The notes beneath the pieces were generated by a model, which saw nothing but the letters and a program-made list of their open reading frames with translations, searched no databases and had not been told where the DNA came from. The translations under genes were made by a program, and so were the position numbers. A DNA stretch of 64,000 bases from CAVSCR01 sp963726575 (GTDB lineage Bacteria > Actinomycetota > Actinomycetes > JAHEKZ01), in NCBI GenBank assembly GCA_963726575.1, contig CAVSCR010000005.1, positions 992,001 to 1,056,000 of the forward strand, in the 5' to 3' direction. Positions 37,463-47,926 of this stretch are shown in pieces (within the stretch, counting starts at the first letter, position 1; each line of letters opens with the position of its first letter).

Positions 37463-38431
37463 TCAAGGAGTAGATGTGGTCTTCTCAAGATCAACAGACA
37501 CATCACGTCCAAGATCGACTTGTTGGTGCGGGCGGGAGGTCACGGGGGTGGGGAGCACGAGGCGGGCCACGGCGAAGACCACGGCGGCGATGACGAGGCC
37601 CACCACGCCGTCGAGCCACCAGTGGTTCGCAGTCGCCACGACCACGACGAAGGTCATGGCGAAGTGCAGCACCAGCAGCCAACGCCATCGGCTCCGGCTG
37701 ACGACCACGGCGAAGGCGGCGATGATCCCCGCCCACGCCACATGGATCGACGGCATCGCGGCCAATTGGTCGGCGATGCCCGTGCCGTTCGGCCCGTAGA
37801 CCGACTGCCCGTAGACCAAGGCCGTGTCGACGAACCCGAGCCCCGGCATCAGGCGGGGCGGGGCGACGGGGATGTGCTGCAGGGAGACACAGATCAACGT
37901 CGTCCCCGCGACGGTGACGCAGGCGAGCAGGTAGTAGGCGCGGTGCCGCCACCACATCCAGACCAGGAACGCGGTCATCCCGGTCAAGTGCAGCCCCGCG
38001 TAGTAGAGGTTCAGGCCGCGGACAAGGAAGGGGTGCGGCAGCACCCAGTGCTGGATCGTCAGCTCACTCGGCAGGTGCCAGGCTCGCTCGACATCCCAGA
38101 TCTGCCGCGCCCGCTGGTCCGCGCCCTCGACGTGGCTGTAGGCGTAGTGCGCGGTGTGCTGGTACACCGCGAACACCGCCACGACGACACCGAACTGGAG
38201 GCAGAAGTTGCGCAGCAGCGACAGCCTGGGAAGGTCGACCAGGCTCAAGATCCCGTAGCCGACGAACAGCACGACGGCAATCGAGGCCGACAGCTGCCAG
38301 CTCGCCTGCACCATCGGCACGTGGATCTCCTGCTGGGCTCCGAGACGTCGCGGTTCGCTCCCGGCAAGGTACGCCAGCCGAACCCACGTCGGCGCGCCCA
38401 CGTGACGTAACGTGTCCACCGGCCGCCCCAC
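37463..38431 (-). CDS. PAP2-superfamily membrane phosphatase/transferase
   Basis: 322-residue integral membrane protein with about six helices. The PAP2 active-site motifs are visible as PPRLMPG (part of KxxxxxxRP), AAMPSIHVAW (PSxH) and TANHWWLDGVVG (xxxxHxxxD), resembling the inositol-phosphotransferase-like PAP2 group of actinobacteria. It acts on a lipid phosphate or phosphoinositol head group at the membrane. It is upstream of hypF on the same strand but not obviously related. The start may be further inside, for example at MVQASWQL, which begins the first helix. Confidence 0.85.
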   Translation of the reverse strand: MGRPVDTLRHVGAPTWVRLAYLAGSEPRRLGAQQEIHVPMVQASWQLSASIAVVLFVGYGILSLVDLPRLSLLRNFCLQFGVVVAVFAVYQHTAHYAYSHVEGADQRARQIWDVERAWHLPSELTIQHWVLPHPFLVRGLNLYYAGLHLTGMTAFLVWMWWRHRAYYLLACVTVAGTTLICVSLQHIPVAPPRLMPGLGFVDTALVYGQSVYGPNGTGIADQLAAMPSIHVAWAGIIAAFAVVVSRSRWRWLLVLHFAMTFVVVVATANHWWLDGVVGLVIAAVVFAVARLVLPTPVTSRPHQQVDLGRDVSVDLEKTTSTP

Positions 38432-38497
38432 GGCGGCCCCGGCCTACGGGCCACCACGATCACGACCACCCGTACACCGAGGACGCGAGGAGCCGGC

Positions 38498-41032
38498 GTG
38501 CCTGGCCAGAACCTGACGCGAGACGAAGCCCGTGAGCGAGCCGAGTCGTTGTCCGTCGAGTCGTACGCCGTCGAGCTGGACCTGACCCAGGGGGCCCAGC
38601 GGTTCGGCTCCACGACGTCGATCCGGTTCAGCGCCACCGGACCCGAGACGTTCGTCGACCTGGTCGGCGCGGAAGTCCGGGCTGTGCGCCTGAACGGCAC
38701 CGACCTCGACCCGACCGCCGTCTACGACGGCCAGGCTCGGATCCACCTCAGCAACCTGCAGCCGGACAACGAAGTCACGGTGGTGGCCGACTGCTCCTAC
38801 ATGAACACCGGCGAGGGCCTGCACCGCTTCGTGGACCCGGTCGACGATGCCGTCTACCTGTACACCCAGTTCGAGGTCAACGACGCGCGACGCATGTTCG
38901 CCTGCTTCGACCAACCCGACCTCAAGGGCCGATTCACATTCACCGTGACGGCACCCCTGGACTGGCAGGTGGTCTCGAACAGTCCCACGCCCGAGCCCGA
39001 GCCGCTCGGTGGCGATCGTGGCATCTGGCGGTTCTCCACGACACCAGTCCTGCCCACCTATGTGACGGCGCTGTGCGCAGGGCCCTACCACGTGGCCCGC
39101 GGCGACCGATCCGGCATGCCCATGGCGGTTTTCTGCCGTGCCTCACTTGCCGAGCACCTCGACGCCGAAGCGATCCTCGACGTCACCAAGCGCGGGTTCG
39201 ACCACTTCGAGGCCCAGTTCGGGCTGCCCTACCCGTTCGAGAAGTACGACCAGCTGTTCGTACCGGAGTTCAACGCCGGCGCGATGGAGAACGCCGGCGC
39301 GGTGACCTTCCTCGAGGACTACGTGTTCCGCTCGAAGGTCACCGACGCCGCCTACGAACGACGCGCGGAGACGATCCTGCACGAATTGGCGCACATGTGG
39401 TTCGGCGACCTCGTCACCATGCGCTGGTGGGACGACCTCTGGCTGAACGAGTCCTTCGCCACCTACGCCTCGGTCGAGTGCCAATCGTCGGCAACGCGAT
39501 GGACCGACGCGTGGACAACGTTCGCCAACCTCGAGAAGACCTGGGCGTACCGGCAGGACCAGATGCCGTCGACCCACCCCATCGCCTCCGACATCCGCGA
39601 CATCGAAGACGTCGAGGTGAACTTCGACGGCATCACTTACGCCAAGGGTGCGTCGGTGCTCAAGCAGCTCGTTGCCTGGGTGGGGAAGGACGAGTTCTTC
39701 GAGGGCATGCGTCGTTACTTCGAACGGCACGCCTGGGGCAACACCAGTCTGAGCGACCTCCTGGCGGTGCTGGAGGAGGTCTCGGGCCGAGACCTGTCGG
39801 GTTGGGCCAAGGAGTGGCTCGAGACGGCAGGCGTCAACACGCTTCGAGCGGAGTACACCCTCGATGCGGACGGTCGCTACTCCTCCTTCGCCGTGACCCA
39901 GCAGGCACCCGCATCGCATCCGATGCTGCGTTCACACCGCTTGGCAGTCGGGCAGTACGAGCGCACCGAGGGTGGCCTGATCCGAACCGGTCGCATCGAG
40001 CTCGACGTCAGTGGCGAGCGCACCGAGATCGCGCAGCTGGTGGGCCAGCCGCAACCCGACCTTCTGATGCTCAACGACGACGACCTCACGTACGCGAAGA
40101 TTCGCTTGGACCCGCGCAGCCTTCGTACGGTGGTCGTGGGGATCGGTGAGTTCGCGGACTCGCTCCCCCGCGCGCTTGCTTGGGCTGCTGCCTGGGACAT
40201 GACGCGGGACGCCGAGATGACCGCACGCGACTTCGCCCAGCTGATGCTGCACGGGGTGAACGCCGAGACCGACCTCAGCGTCGTCCAGACCGTGATGCGC
40301 CAGGCCGCCTCGGCGCTGTACTTGTACGCGCACGAGGACGAGCGCGAGACCGAGCTCGTCGCGCTCGCCGGAGGTCTTCAGTCGCTGTTGCGCGGCGCCG
40401 CCCCGGGGAGCGACCATCAGCTCGCGTACATGCGCGCGTTCGCGACGGTCGCCCGGACCGACTCTCAGCTCGACCTCGTCGACAGGATTCTCTCCGGCAC
40501 CGAGGAGCTTCCCGGCCTGGCCGTGGACACCGATCTGCGCTGGAGCCTGCTCCAACGACTCGTGACGACGGGCCGCGTGGACGAGTCGGCGGTCGACGCC
40601 GAGCTGGCGCGCGACGCGACTGCGGCCGGACAGCGTCAGGCAGCGACGACGCGAGCGCTGGTTCCCAGCCGCGAGGCAAAGCAGCGGGCTTGGGACGCGA
40701 TCCTGTCCGGACAGCTCCCCAACGCGCTGTTGTCGGCGACCGTCGGCGGCTTCGCGCATCCTGACCAGCTGGAGCTGCTCGAACCCTTCATCGCCCCCTA
40801 CTTCGAGATCATCGACGCGGTGTGGGCCAAGGACACGAACGAGACGGCGCAGACGATCGTCGTCGGGCTGTTTCCCGCGCTCGTGGTCGATTCCGCGACG
40901 GTCGACGCCACCACCGCGTACCTCACGTCGCATGAGCCGGTGCCTGCCTTGCGTCGGCTGGTCGTCGAGGGGCGCGACGGAGTGGAGCGGGCGCTTCGAT
41001 GCCGGCAGTACGCGGCCGACGTCGAGGGCTGA
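38498..41032 (+). CDS. pepN: Aminopeptidase N (M1 family)
   Basis: Zinc metallopeptidase of 844 residues removing N-terminal residues from peptides. The substrate-binding GAMENAGA, the zinc motif HELAHMWFGDLV and the downstream glutamate in NESFATY are intact. The C-terminal ERAP1-like helical domain is full length. The GTG start follows GAGGAGCC. It is divergent from the PAP2 gene and convergent with a small gene that begins two bases beyond its stop. Confidence 0.96.
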   Translation: MPGQNLTRDEARERAESLSVESYAVELDLTQGAQRFGSTTSIRFSATGPETFVDLVGAEVRAVRLNGTDLDPTAVYDGQARIHLSNLQPDNEVTVVADCSYMNTGEGLHRFVDPVDDAVYLYTQFEVNDARRMFACFDQPDLKGRFTFTVTAPLDWQVVSNSPTPEPEPLGGDRGIWRFSTTPVLPTYVTALCAGPYHVARGDRSGMPMAVFCRASLAEHLDAEAILDVTKRGFDHFEAQFGLPYPFEKYDQLFVPEFNAGAMENAGAVTFLEDYVFRSKVTDAAYERRAETILHELAHMWFGDLVTMRWWDDLWLNESFATYASVECQSSATRWTDAWTTFANLEKTWAYRQDQMPSTHPIASDIRDIEDVEVNFDGITYAKGASVLKQLVAWVGKDEFFEGMRRYFERHAWGNTSLSDLLAVLEEVSGRDLSGWAKEWLETAGVNTLRAEYTLDADGRYSSFAVTQQAPASHPMLRSHRLAVGQYERTEGGLIRTGRIELDVSGERTEIAQLVGQPQPDLLMLNDDDLTYAKIRLDPRSLRTVVVGIGEFADSLPRALAWAAAWDMTRDAEMTARDFAQLMLHGVNAETDLSVVQTVMRQAASALYLYAHEDERETELVALAGGLQSLLRGAAPGSDHQLAYMRAFATVARTDSQLDLVDRILSGTEELPGLAVDTDLRWSLLQRLVTTGRVDESAVDAELARDATAAGQRQAATTRALVPSREAKQRAWDAILSGQLPNALLSATVGGFAHPDQLELLEPFIAPYFEIIDAVWAKDTNETAQTIVVGLFPALVVDSATVDATTAYLTSHEPVPALRRLVVEGRDGVERALRCRQYAADVEG

Positions 41033-41033
41033 C

Positions 41034-41294
41034 TTAGTCAGCCCGCCCCGCGCGGTCGACACCCGTCGCGCTCGAACAGCCAGGACACCGGCGGTCAGGG
41101 TCGACGGCAGACCAATCGGGTGCTTCCGGCACGGGCGTCAGGACCTGCCACGGAACGCCACACAGCGCGATCCGGTCCGCGGCCTCCTGCAAGTGGCAGA
41201 TCGCCGTTGCGTCATCGCCCGGCGCCAGCCGCTCCCGCCACGCCCGCCAGCCCTCCGCCTCGATGGCCACGACGTGGTTGCGGTGATCGGTCAC
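41034..41294 (-). CDS. Small cysteine-containing conserved-type protein
   Basis: 86 residues from the GTG at 41294. I do not recognise a named family. The sequence has a helical N-terminal half (VVAIEAEGWRAWRERLAPGD) and cysteines in CHLQEAADRIALCG and RCPGCSS, which could bind a metal. It begins 10 bases after the DUF5130 stop on the same strand and ends two bases from pepN, so it may belong to the DUF5130 unit. No Shine-Dalgarno is obvious. Confidence 0.5.
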   Translation of the reverse strand: MTDHRNHVVAIEAEGWRAWRERLAPGDDATAICHLQEAADRIALCGVPWQVLTPVPEAPDWSAVDPDRRCPGCSSATGVDRAGRAD

Positions 41295-41304
41295 GTCGCA
41301 AGGC

Positions 41305-41697
41305 TCAGGGCTGGTCGGCGTGCAGGGTGCGCGGCTGATGAGCATGTTCGGCCATCGTTCGCAGGCCGTCGACGATCCCGCCAGCGAGGTCGCCGCTCAA
41401 GAACGACGTCGTCATCGCCAGGGCTCCCAGCGACGCGCCGTGGTCACTCAGTTGGCGCGCGGCGCCGGAACCGGAAACCACTTCGAGGCGTCGTGCCGCC
41501 GGGTCGATGGCGATGAGCACGGTGGTCGTCTGCTCGTCACCAGTGGCGGCCAACATGGCACGCGCCCGCTCGCGGACGTCACCTGAGATGGCGCCGACAA
41601 ACACCGAGAAGTGCAGTCCGCTGACCTGCTGGGCGGCGATGATGGCCCGGTCGATGCGCTCGCGCTGACCGTCGGAGAACGCCTCACCAGCGGGCAC
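41305..41697 (-). CDS. DUF5130 (TPM-like) protein
   Basis: 130-residue protein of the actinobacterial DUF5130 family, related to the TPM fold. Recognisable parts are FSDGQRERIDRAIIAAQ, LHFSVFVG and the C-terminal SGDLAGGIVDGLRTMAEHA. The GTG at 41697 overlaps the end of the upstream membrane-protein gene by 14 bases. The family is typically near pepN in actinobacteria; function unknown. Confidence 0.85.
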   Translation of the reverse strand: MPAGEAFSDGQRERIDRAIIAAQQVSGLHFSVFVGAISGDVRERARAMLAATGDEQTTTVLIAIDPAARRLEVVSGSGAARQLSDHGASLGALAMTTSFLSGDLAGGIVDGLRTMAEHAHQPRTLHADQP

Positions 41698-41920
41698 TGG
41701 TACCCCCCGCGTCAGGGGCCGGAGTGGCCTGAGCCAGCGCCTGTGCCGCTTGCGGCGGCGGGTTGAACCAGACGGGTTCGGCGAACCACGTGAGCCCTGG
41801 GCGGTACTTGGGGCTCCGCACCCACGTCGGCGCGTAGACGAGCAGTGCGATCACTGCGTAGACCGCCAGTGGAATGCCCAAGAAGATGAGCAGTGACTGC
41901 ATCGGCGACATGGCGGACAC
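41684..41920 (-). CDS. Single-pass small membrane protein
   Basis: 78-residue protein with one N-terminal helix (about residues 7-30, LLIFLGIPLAVYAVIALLVY) followed by a conserved-looking soluble tail, TWVRSPKYRPGLTWFAEPVWF, and an Ala/Pro-rich end. Similar small proteins precede DUF5130 genes in actinobacteria. Its stop lies inside the DUF5130 start region, so the two are coupled. The translational start could be any of three close methionines. Confidence 0.7.
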   Translation of the reverse strand: MSAMSPMQSLLIFLGIPLAVYAVIALLVYAPTWVRSPKYRPGLTWFAEPVWFNPPPQAAQALAQATPAPDAGGTSARW

Positions 41921-41971
41921 GGTAACCGAGATGGAGCCGTCGACCGATGACGGGGCGGCTCCCCCGGAGGG

Positions 41972-42508
41972 TCAGGCCGGCTGCGCCCGGGCGATCCGGG
42001 CTTCGCCGCCGAACGCGGCGAGGTAGGGCGCCCAGCGCGGGTCGCTGCGGCCGGTTCCCAGGATCCGCCAGGCCGCCCCTTGGGGTCGGAAGGGCGCGGA
42101 GCGCATCCGCCAGCCGAGGTCGTGGACGCTTCGATCGGCCTTGACGTGGTTGCACCGACGGCACGACGCCACGACGTTCTCCCAGACGTGGTCGCCGCCT
42201 CGACTGCGCGGGACGACATGGTCGAGGCTGGTGGCCGGAGCCCCGCAGTAGACGCAGTGCCCGCCGTCACGGGCGAAGACGGCGCGGCGGGTCAACGGCA
42301 CATGGGTGCGGTAGGGCACCCGCACGAAGCGGACGAGCCGCACCACCGACGGCAGGTCGAGCGTCAGCGACGCACTGTGGATCTGGCCGCCCCCGGACTC
42401 GACGGCCAGGGCCTTGTGGGCCAGGACCATGACCAAGGCGCGGCGGTCGGCCACCACGCAGAGTGGCTCGAACGTCGCGTTCAAGACCAGAGCTTGACCC
42501 ATGACCAC
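41972..42508 (-). CDS. HNH endonuclease-domain protein
   Basis: About 178 residues with an HNH nuclease domain: CVYCGAPATSLDHVVPRSRGG carries the first zinc cysteines and the catalytic His, and ENVVASCRRCNHVKADR the remaining ligands. The N-terminal block GQALVLNATFEPLCVV is the standard opening of this actinobacterial family. The GTG at 42508 has GGGGA seven bases upstream; the ATG at 42502 is nearly equivalent, while the ATG at 42613 would overlap the divergent peptidase. A conserved chromosomal gene of unknown role, not evidence of a homing element. Confidence 0.85.
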   Translation of the reverse strand: MVMGQALVLNATFEPLCVVADRRALVMVLAHKALAVESGGGQIHSASLTLDLPSVVRLVRFVRVPYRTHVPLTRRAVFARDGGHCVYCGAPATSLDHVVPRSRGGDHVWENVVASCRRCNHVKADRSVHDLGWRMRSAPFRPQGAAWRILGTGRSDPRWAPYLAAFGGEARIARAQPA

Positions 42509-42611
42509 ACCAGTGTCCCCGGGAACCGGCGACGAGGCCAGCACTATTGGCCCTCTGGGAGTCCGTGGCCCAGGCACGGGTGCAGGGAACCCTTCATTAG
42601 GGTCTTCGGAC

Positions 42612-44695
<2,084 letters not shown>

Positions 44696-44699
<4 letters not shown>

Positions 44700-45619
44700 C
44701 CTTCAGCACCCTGACGACCAGCACCACGACGATCAGCACCACGAACTGGACCGACGCCTGGTACACCAAGCTCGCCGCAACGGTGGGCATCCTGGTTGTG
44801 GCGTTTCTCGTGCGCTGGATCTCGTTCAAGATCCTCGACCACCTGATCAAACCGGTCGCCAAGGTGACGGTCGGATCTCCTGGCGCGTCGAGGATCGTCA
44901 GCGCGGGCGCATCCCACCCGGAGCGAGCCGTCCAACGAGCCGCTCAACGCACGCAGACGCTGCTGTCCGTGGGGCACAGCGTGGTCACGATCGTCGTCTT
45001 CTCGGTCGCCGTCGCCACCATGTTGGGGGTGTACGGCGTCAGCCTCACCGCGATCATCGCCAGCGCCGGCATCATCAGCGTCGCCCTGGGCTTCGGCGCC
45101 CAGAGTCTGGTGCGCGACTACCTGTCCGGACTCGCGATCATCTTGGAGGACCAGTACGGGGTCGGCGACCTCGTCGACACCGGCGAGGCGGTCGGCGTCG
45201 TCGAGCAGGTCTCCCTGCGCGTGACCAGGCTGCGCGACGCCAGCGGGGTGATCTGGTACGTGCCCAACGGTCAGATCCTGCGCCTGGCCAACCGAAGCAG
45301 AGGCTCCGCGTTGGTGACCGTCGACCTGCCGATCGCCGCCGGTCAGGACGCGAACCATGCCCTGCAGGTCATGGGCGAGGCGCTCGCGGGCATGACCGAG
45401 GATCCGCAGTTCGCCGACGACGTGCTCGACCCGCCCGAGGTGGTGGGCGTCGAGTCGGTCAGCGCCGCGGGGGTGATCTTGCGCGCCGTGACCAGGACCC
45501 GCCCCGACGCTCGCATGTCGGTGGCCCGCGAGATGCGCGGCCGGATCCTCGCCGCGTTCGAGGCGGAGGGAATCACGCTTCCCGTGGCACCACCTGGCGC
45601 GGGTGGCGCCCGGCCGTGA
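44696..45619 (+). CDS. Small-conductance mechanosensitive channel (MscS family)
   Basis: 307-residue channel subunit. Three helices are visible (about residues 27-50, 95-117, 120-145), the last being the Gly/Ala-rich pore helix IISVALGFGAQSLVRDYLSG. The beta domain (EDQYGVGDLVDTGEAVGVVEQV) and alpha/beta domain follow, as in MscS. It overlaps the S9 peptidase upstream and the globin gene downstream (GTGA, 45616-45619), so all three are probably translated together. Confidence 0.92.
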
Positions 45620-46062
45620 CCGACGACACCGACGCTGCGGTCGGCCCGACCCCCTACGCGGTCATGGGTGGCCACGCCACGTTCGCCCGCCTGGTGGAGC
45701 TGTTCTACGCCGGCGTCGCCGACGACCCGGTGCTACGGCCGATGTATCCCGACACCGATCTCGGACCGGCGCAGGAGCGGCTGCGGATGTTCCTCGAGCA
45801 GTACTGGGGAGGCCCCCGCACGTACTCCGACCAGCGCGGCCACCCGCGGCTGCGGATGCGGCACGCGCCGTTCGCCGTGACCCCGCGCGCCCGCGATCGG
45901 TGGCTTTCCCACATGCGCACCGCCGTTGACCAGGTCGGGTTGTCCGACGCGGCCCGCGCGGAGCTGTGGGGCTACCTCGAGATGGCCGCGTTCTCGATGG
46001 TCAACTCGGCCGATGACGAGCCGATGGGGTCCCAGGGCGACCGGGATGATCACGCTGGGTGA
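45616..46062 (+). CDS. glbO: Truncated haemoglobin group II (HbO-like)
   Basis: 148-residue 2-on-2 globin binding O2 or NO. The proximal histidine is in LRMRHAPFAVT, the group-II Tyr and Trp positions are in LEQYWGGPRTYSDQ and RDRWLSHM, and MGGHATFARLVELFY opens the fold. A GTG start overlaps the mscS-like stop. Downstream, the stop sits inside a short palindrome preceding the response-regulator gene. Homologous to the widely conserved actinobacterial HbO. Confidence 0.92.
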   Translation: MTDDTDAAVGPTPYAVMGGHATFARLVELFYAGVADDPVLRPMYPDTDLGPAQERLRMFLEQYWGGPRTYSDQRGHPRLRMRHAPFAVTPRARDRWLSHMRTAVDQVGLSDAARAELWGYLEMAAFSMVNSADDEPMGSQGDRDDHAG

Positions 46063-46170
46063 TTACCCAGTACGATTTCTGTGAACCCGCTGTCATGTGG
46101 GGTAATTCGGACTCACCATGCCCCCAAGGCCGGGTTTCGGAGAGGGCCGGGCTCCAGCACGGGAGCCCGG
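46055..46170. promoter_or_regulatory. Leader region of the two-component operon with two inverted repeats
   Basis: CTGGGT-GATT-ACCCAG (46055-46070) is a short inverted repeat across the globin stop; ATTACCC within it is repeated in reverse as GGGTAAT at 46100-46106. A second, GC-rich hairpin with 9-bp perfect arms CCGGGCTCC/GGAGCCCGG and a 6-base loop occupies 46147-46170, 20 bases before the response-regulator ATG. These could be an autoregulatory site and a terminator or translational control element; neither has a U-tract. Confidence 0.4.
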
Positions 46171-46190
46171 GGCCCGGCGAGGGGGCAACC

Positions 46191-46856
46191 ATGGCTCGGA
46201 TCCTCGTGATCGACGATGAGCCGGAGATTCTTCGATTCGTGCGGCGCGCCCTCGAGGCCGAGGGCCACGACGTCGAAGCCACCACCGATGGCGCCGACGG
46301 GCTGAAACGTGCCCTGGAGATCCCCCCGGATCTGCTCGTCCTCGACCTGCTGATGCCGGGCATCGACGGCACCACTGTGCTGTGCGCGCTGGTGGCCCAG
46401 CGCCCCGACGTCCGGATCGTGGTGCTCTCCGCCGCGGCGGACACCGGTCGACGGGTCGACTGCCTGGAGCTCGGCGCGGTCGACGTGCTCGCCAAACCGT
46501 TCGCCGTGCGTGAGCTGGTTGCCCGCGTCGGCGCCAGGCTGCGAGAGCACCCGCAGGGCACTGAGCCAGGAACTGTCCGCAGTGGCGACCTGGTTCTCGA
46601 CCTGCGGCGGCGCTGCTTGTCGATCGACGGTCGATCGGTCGCCTTGTCCCAGCGTGAGTTCCTTCTCATGGCGCACCTGATGCGCAAGGCTGGCGCCGTG
46701 TGCTCGCGAGAGGAACTGCTGAACGAGGTGTGGGGGTACGCCTTCGACCCCGGTTCGAACGTCGTCGATGTCTACGTCCGACGACTGCGCAACAAGCTGC
46801 AGAACGACCAGATCCGGACGGTCCGTAATGTCGGCTACGAGCTCCAGACCGGCTAG
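46191..46856 (+). CDS. OmpR/PhoB-family response regulator
   Basis: 221-residue regulator. The receiver domain has the acidic pair in VIDDEPE, the phospho-acceptor Asp at about residue 52 (LVLDLLMPG) and the conserved lysine in LAKPF. The winged-helix DNA-binding domain ends with NVVDVYVRRLRNKL and RTVRNVGYEL. The ATG at 46191 is preceded by GAGGGGG. It overlaps the kinase gene by 29 bases. With CopC-CopD immediately downstream of the kinase, a copper-responsive CopR-like role is plausible but not shown. Confidence 0.9.
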   Translation: MARILVIDDEPEILRFVRRALEAEGHDVEATTDGADGLKRALEIPPDLLVLDLLMPGIDGTTVLCALVAQRPDVRIVVLSAAADTGRRVDCLELGAVDVLAKPFAVRELVARVGARLREHPQGTEPGTVRSGDLVLDLRRRCLSIDGRSVALSQREFLLMAHLMRKAGAVCSREELLNEVWGYAFDPGSNVVDVYVRRLRNKLQNDQIRTVRNVGYELQTG

Positions 46857-47926
46857 CCTCTCGCCGCGCACCCGGCTCGGTATCGAGCTCGGGCTGGCGG
46901 TGTTCGGCGCGACCATGCTGGTGATGATGATCGCTCGGCCGGGCGACGAGACCATTCCCTACCACTTGCTCTATTTCACCTTCGCAATCGTCGTTGGATT
47001 CCGCTTCTGGCCACTGACGTTGTCCATCGCGATCCTTCTCGGACTGACGGCCTTTTCGACCGTGGTGTTCGTGCATTCATGGCGCAACGGCTACATCGGC
47101 CAGGCAGAGCTGGTGGAGTTGCCCCTGATGACCATGCTGGTCCTTGCTGGCGTCACGCACGCATGGCGACGAGACCGCGCCGCGCTCCAGCTGGAACGCA
47201 TGTGGCACGACAAGGAGCGCAACCTCGAACATCAGCGTGAGTTCCTTCGCGACGTGGCACACGCGATCCGCACCCCAGTGACGATCGCGATGGGCCACTT
47301 GGACCTGCTCGAGCCCGACCTCAGCAACGAGGTGGCGCGGGGGGATCACGCCGTCGTCGTGCGCCAGCTCGAGCGGATGTCTGCGCTGTCGTCTCGCCTG
47401 CTGGCCCTGGCGCGGCTGGAGACCGGAGGAGCGGTCAGTCGAGTCGATGTGCCCGCGTCGGAGTTCGTGGTCGACCTCGCCCGCAACTGGGCCACCAGCA
47501 GCGACCGCAACTGGATCACCGACGTCAGCTACCAGGGACTCGTGAGTGCCGACCCCAGCTGGCTCGAACTGGCCCTCGACGCGCTGGTCGAGAACGCCTT
47601 GAAGTTCACCGCGGACGGCGACACCATCCGGCTGTCCTGCCGGGCTTCGCATCAAGGGGTCCGCTTCGAGGTGGCCGACTCCGGTCCCGGGAATCCCGGA
47701 CGCCGTGGGCGACGCGGTGTTCGAGCGCTTCTGGCATCGACCGCCCAGCGATGGTCGACCAGGAACCGGTTTGGGCCTGTCGCTGGTCCGCGCCATCGCC
47801 GAAGCGCATGACGGAACGGTGACCGTCTCGCGAGCGCCCGAGGGTGGCGCGTTGTTCTGTCTGGCGCTGCCGCCGTCACCCACTCCTGAGCTCTCGTCGC
47901 CGGTGCGGCAGGTGGCTACGTCGTGA
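46828..47926 (+). pseudogene. Sensor histidine kinase, one frameshift in the ATP-binding domain
   Basis: Membrane kinase with four closely spaced N-terminal helices (about residues 17-100) and no large sensor loop. The DHp helix carries the phospho-acceptor His in VAHAIRTPVT, the N box is LVENALKFTADG, and the G boxes are split: VADSGPG in one frame and GTGLGLSLVRAIAEAHDG in the next. The break is at GGGAATCCC (about 47,688-47,696), where GGGATCCC would keep frame and read GPGIPDAVGD. Removing one base from 1,099 gives 366 codons (365 residues). Partner of the preceding regulator; the stop overlaps the CopC-CopD start as GTGA. Confidence 0.85.

Noticed and set aside
41972..42508. HNH protein as a homing endonuclease or mobile element
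   Set aside because: The N-terminal block marks a conserved actinobacterial chromosomal family and there is no intron, intein or repeat around it.
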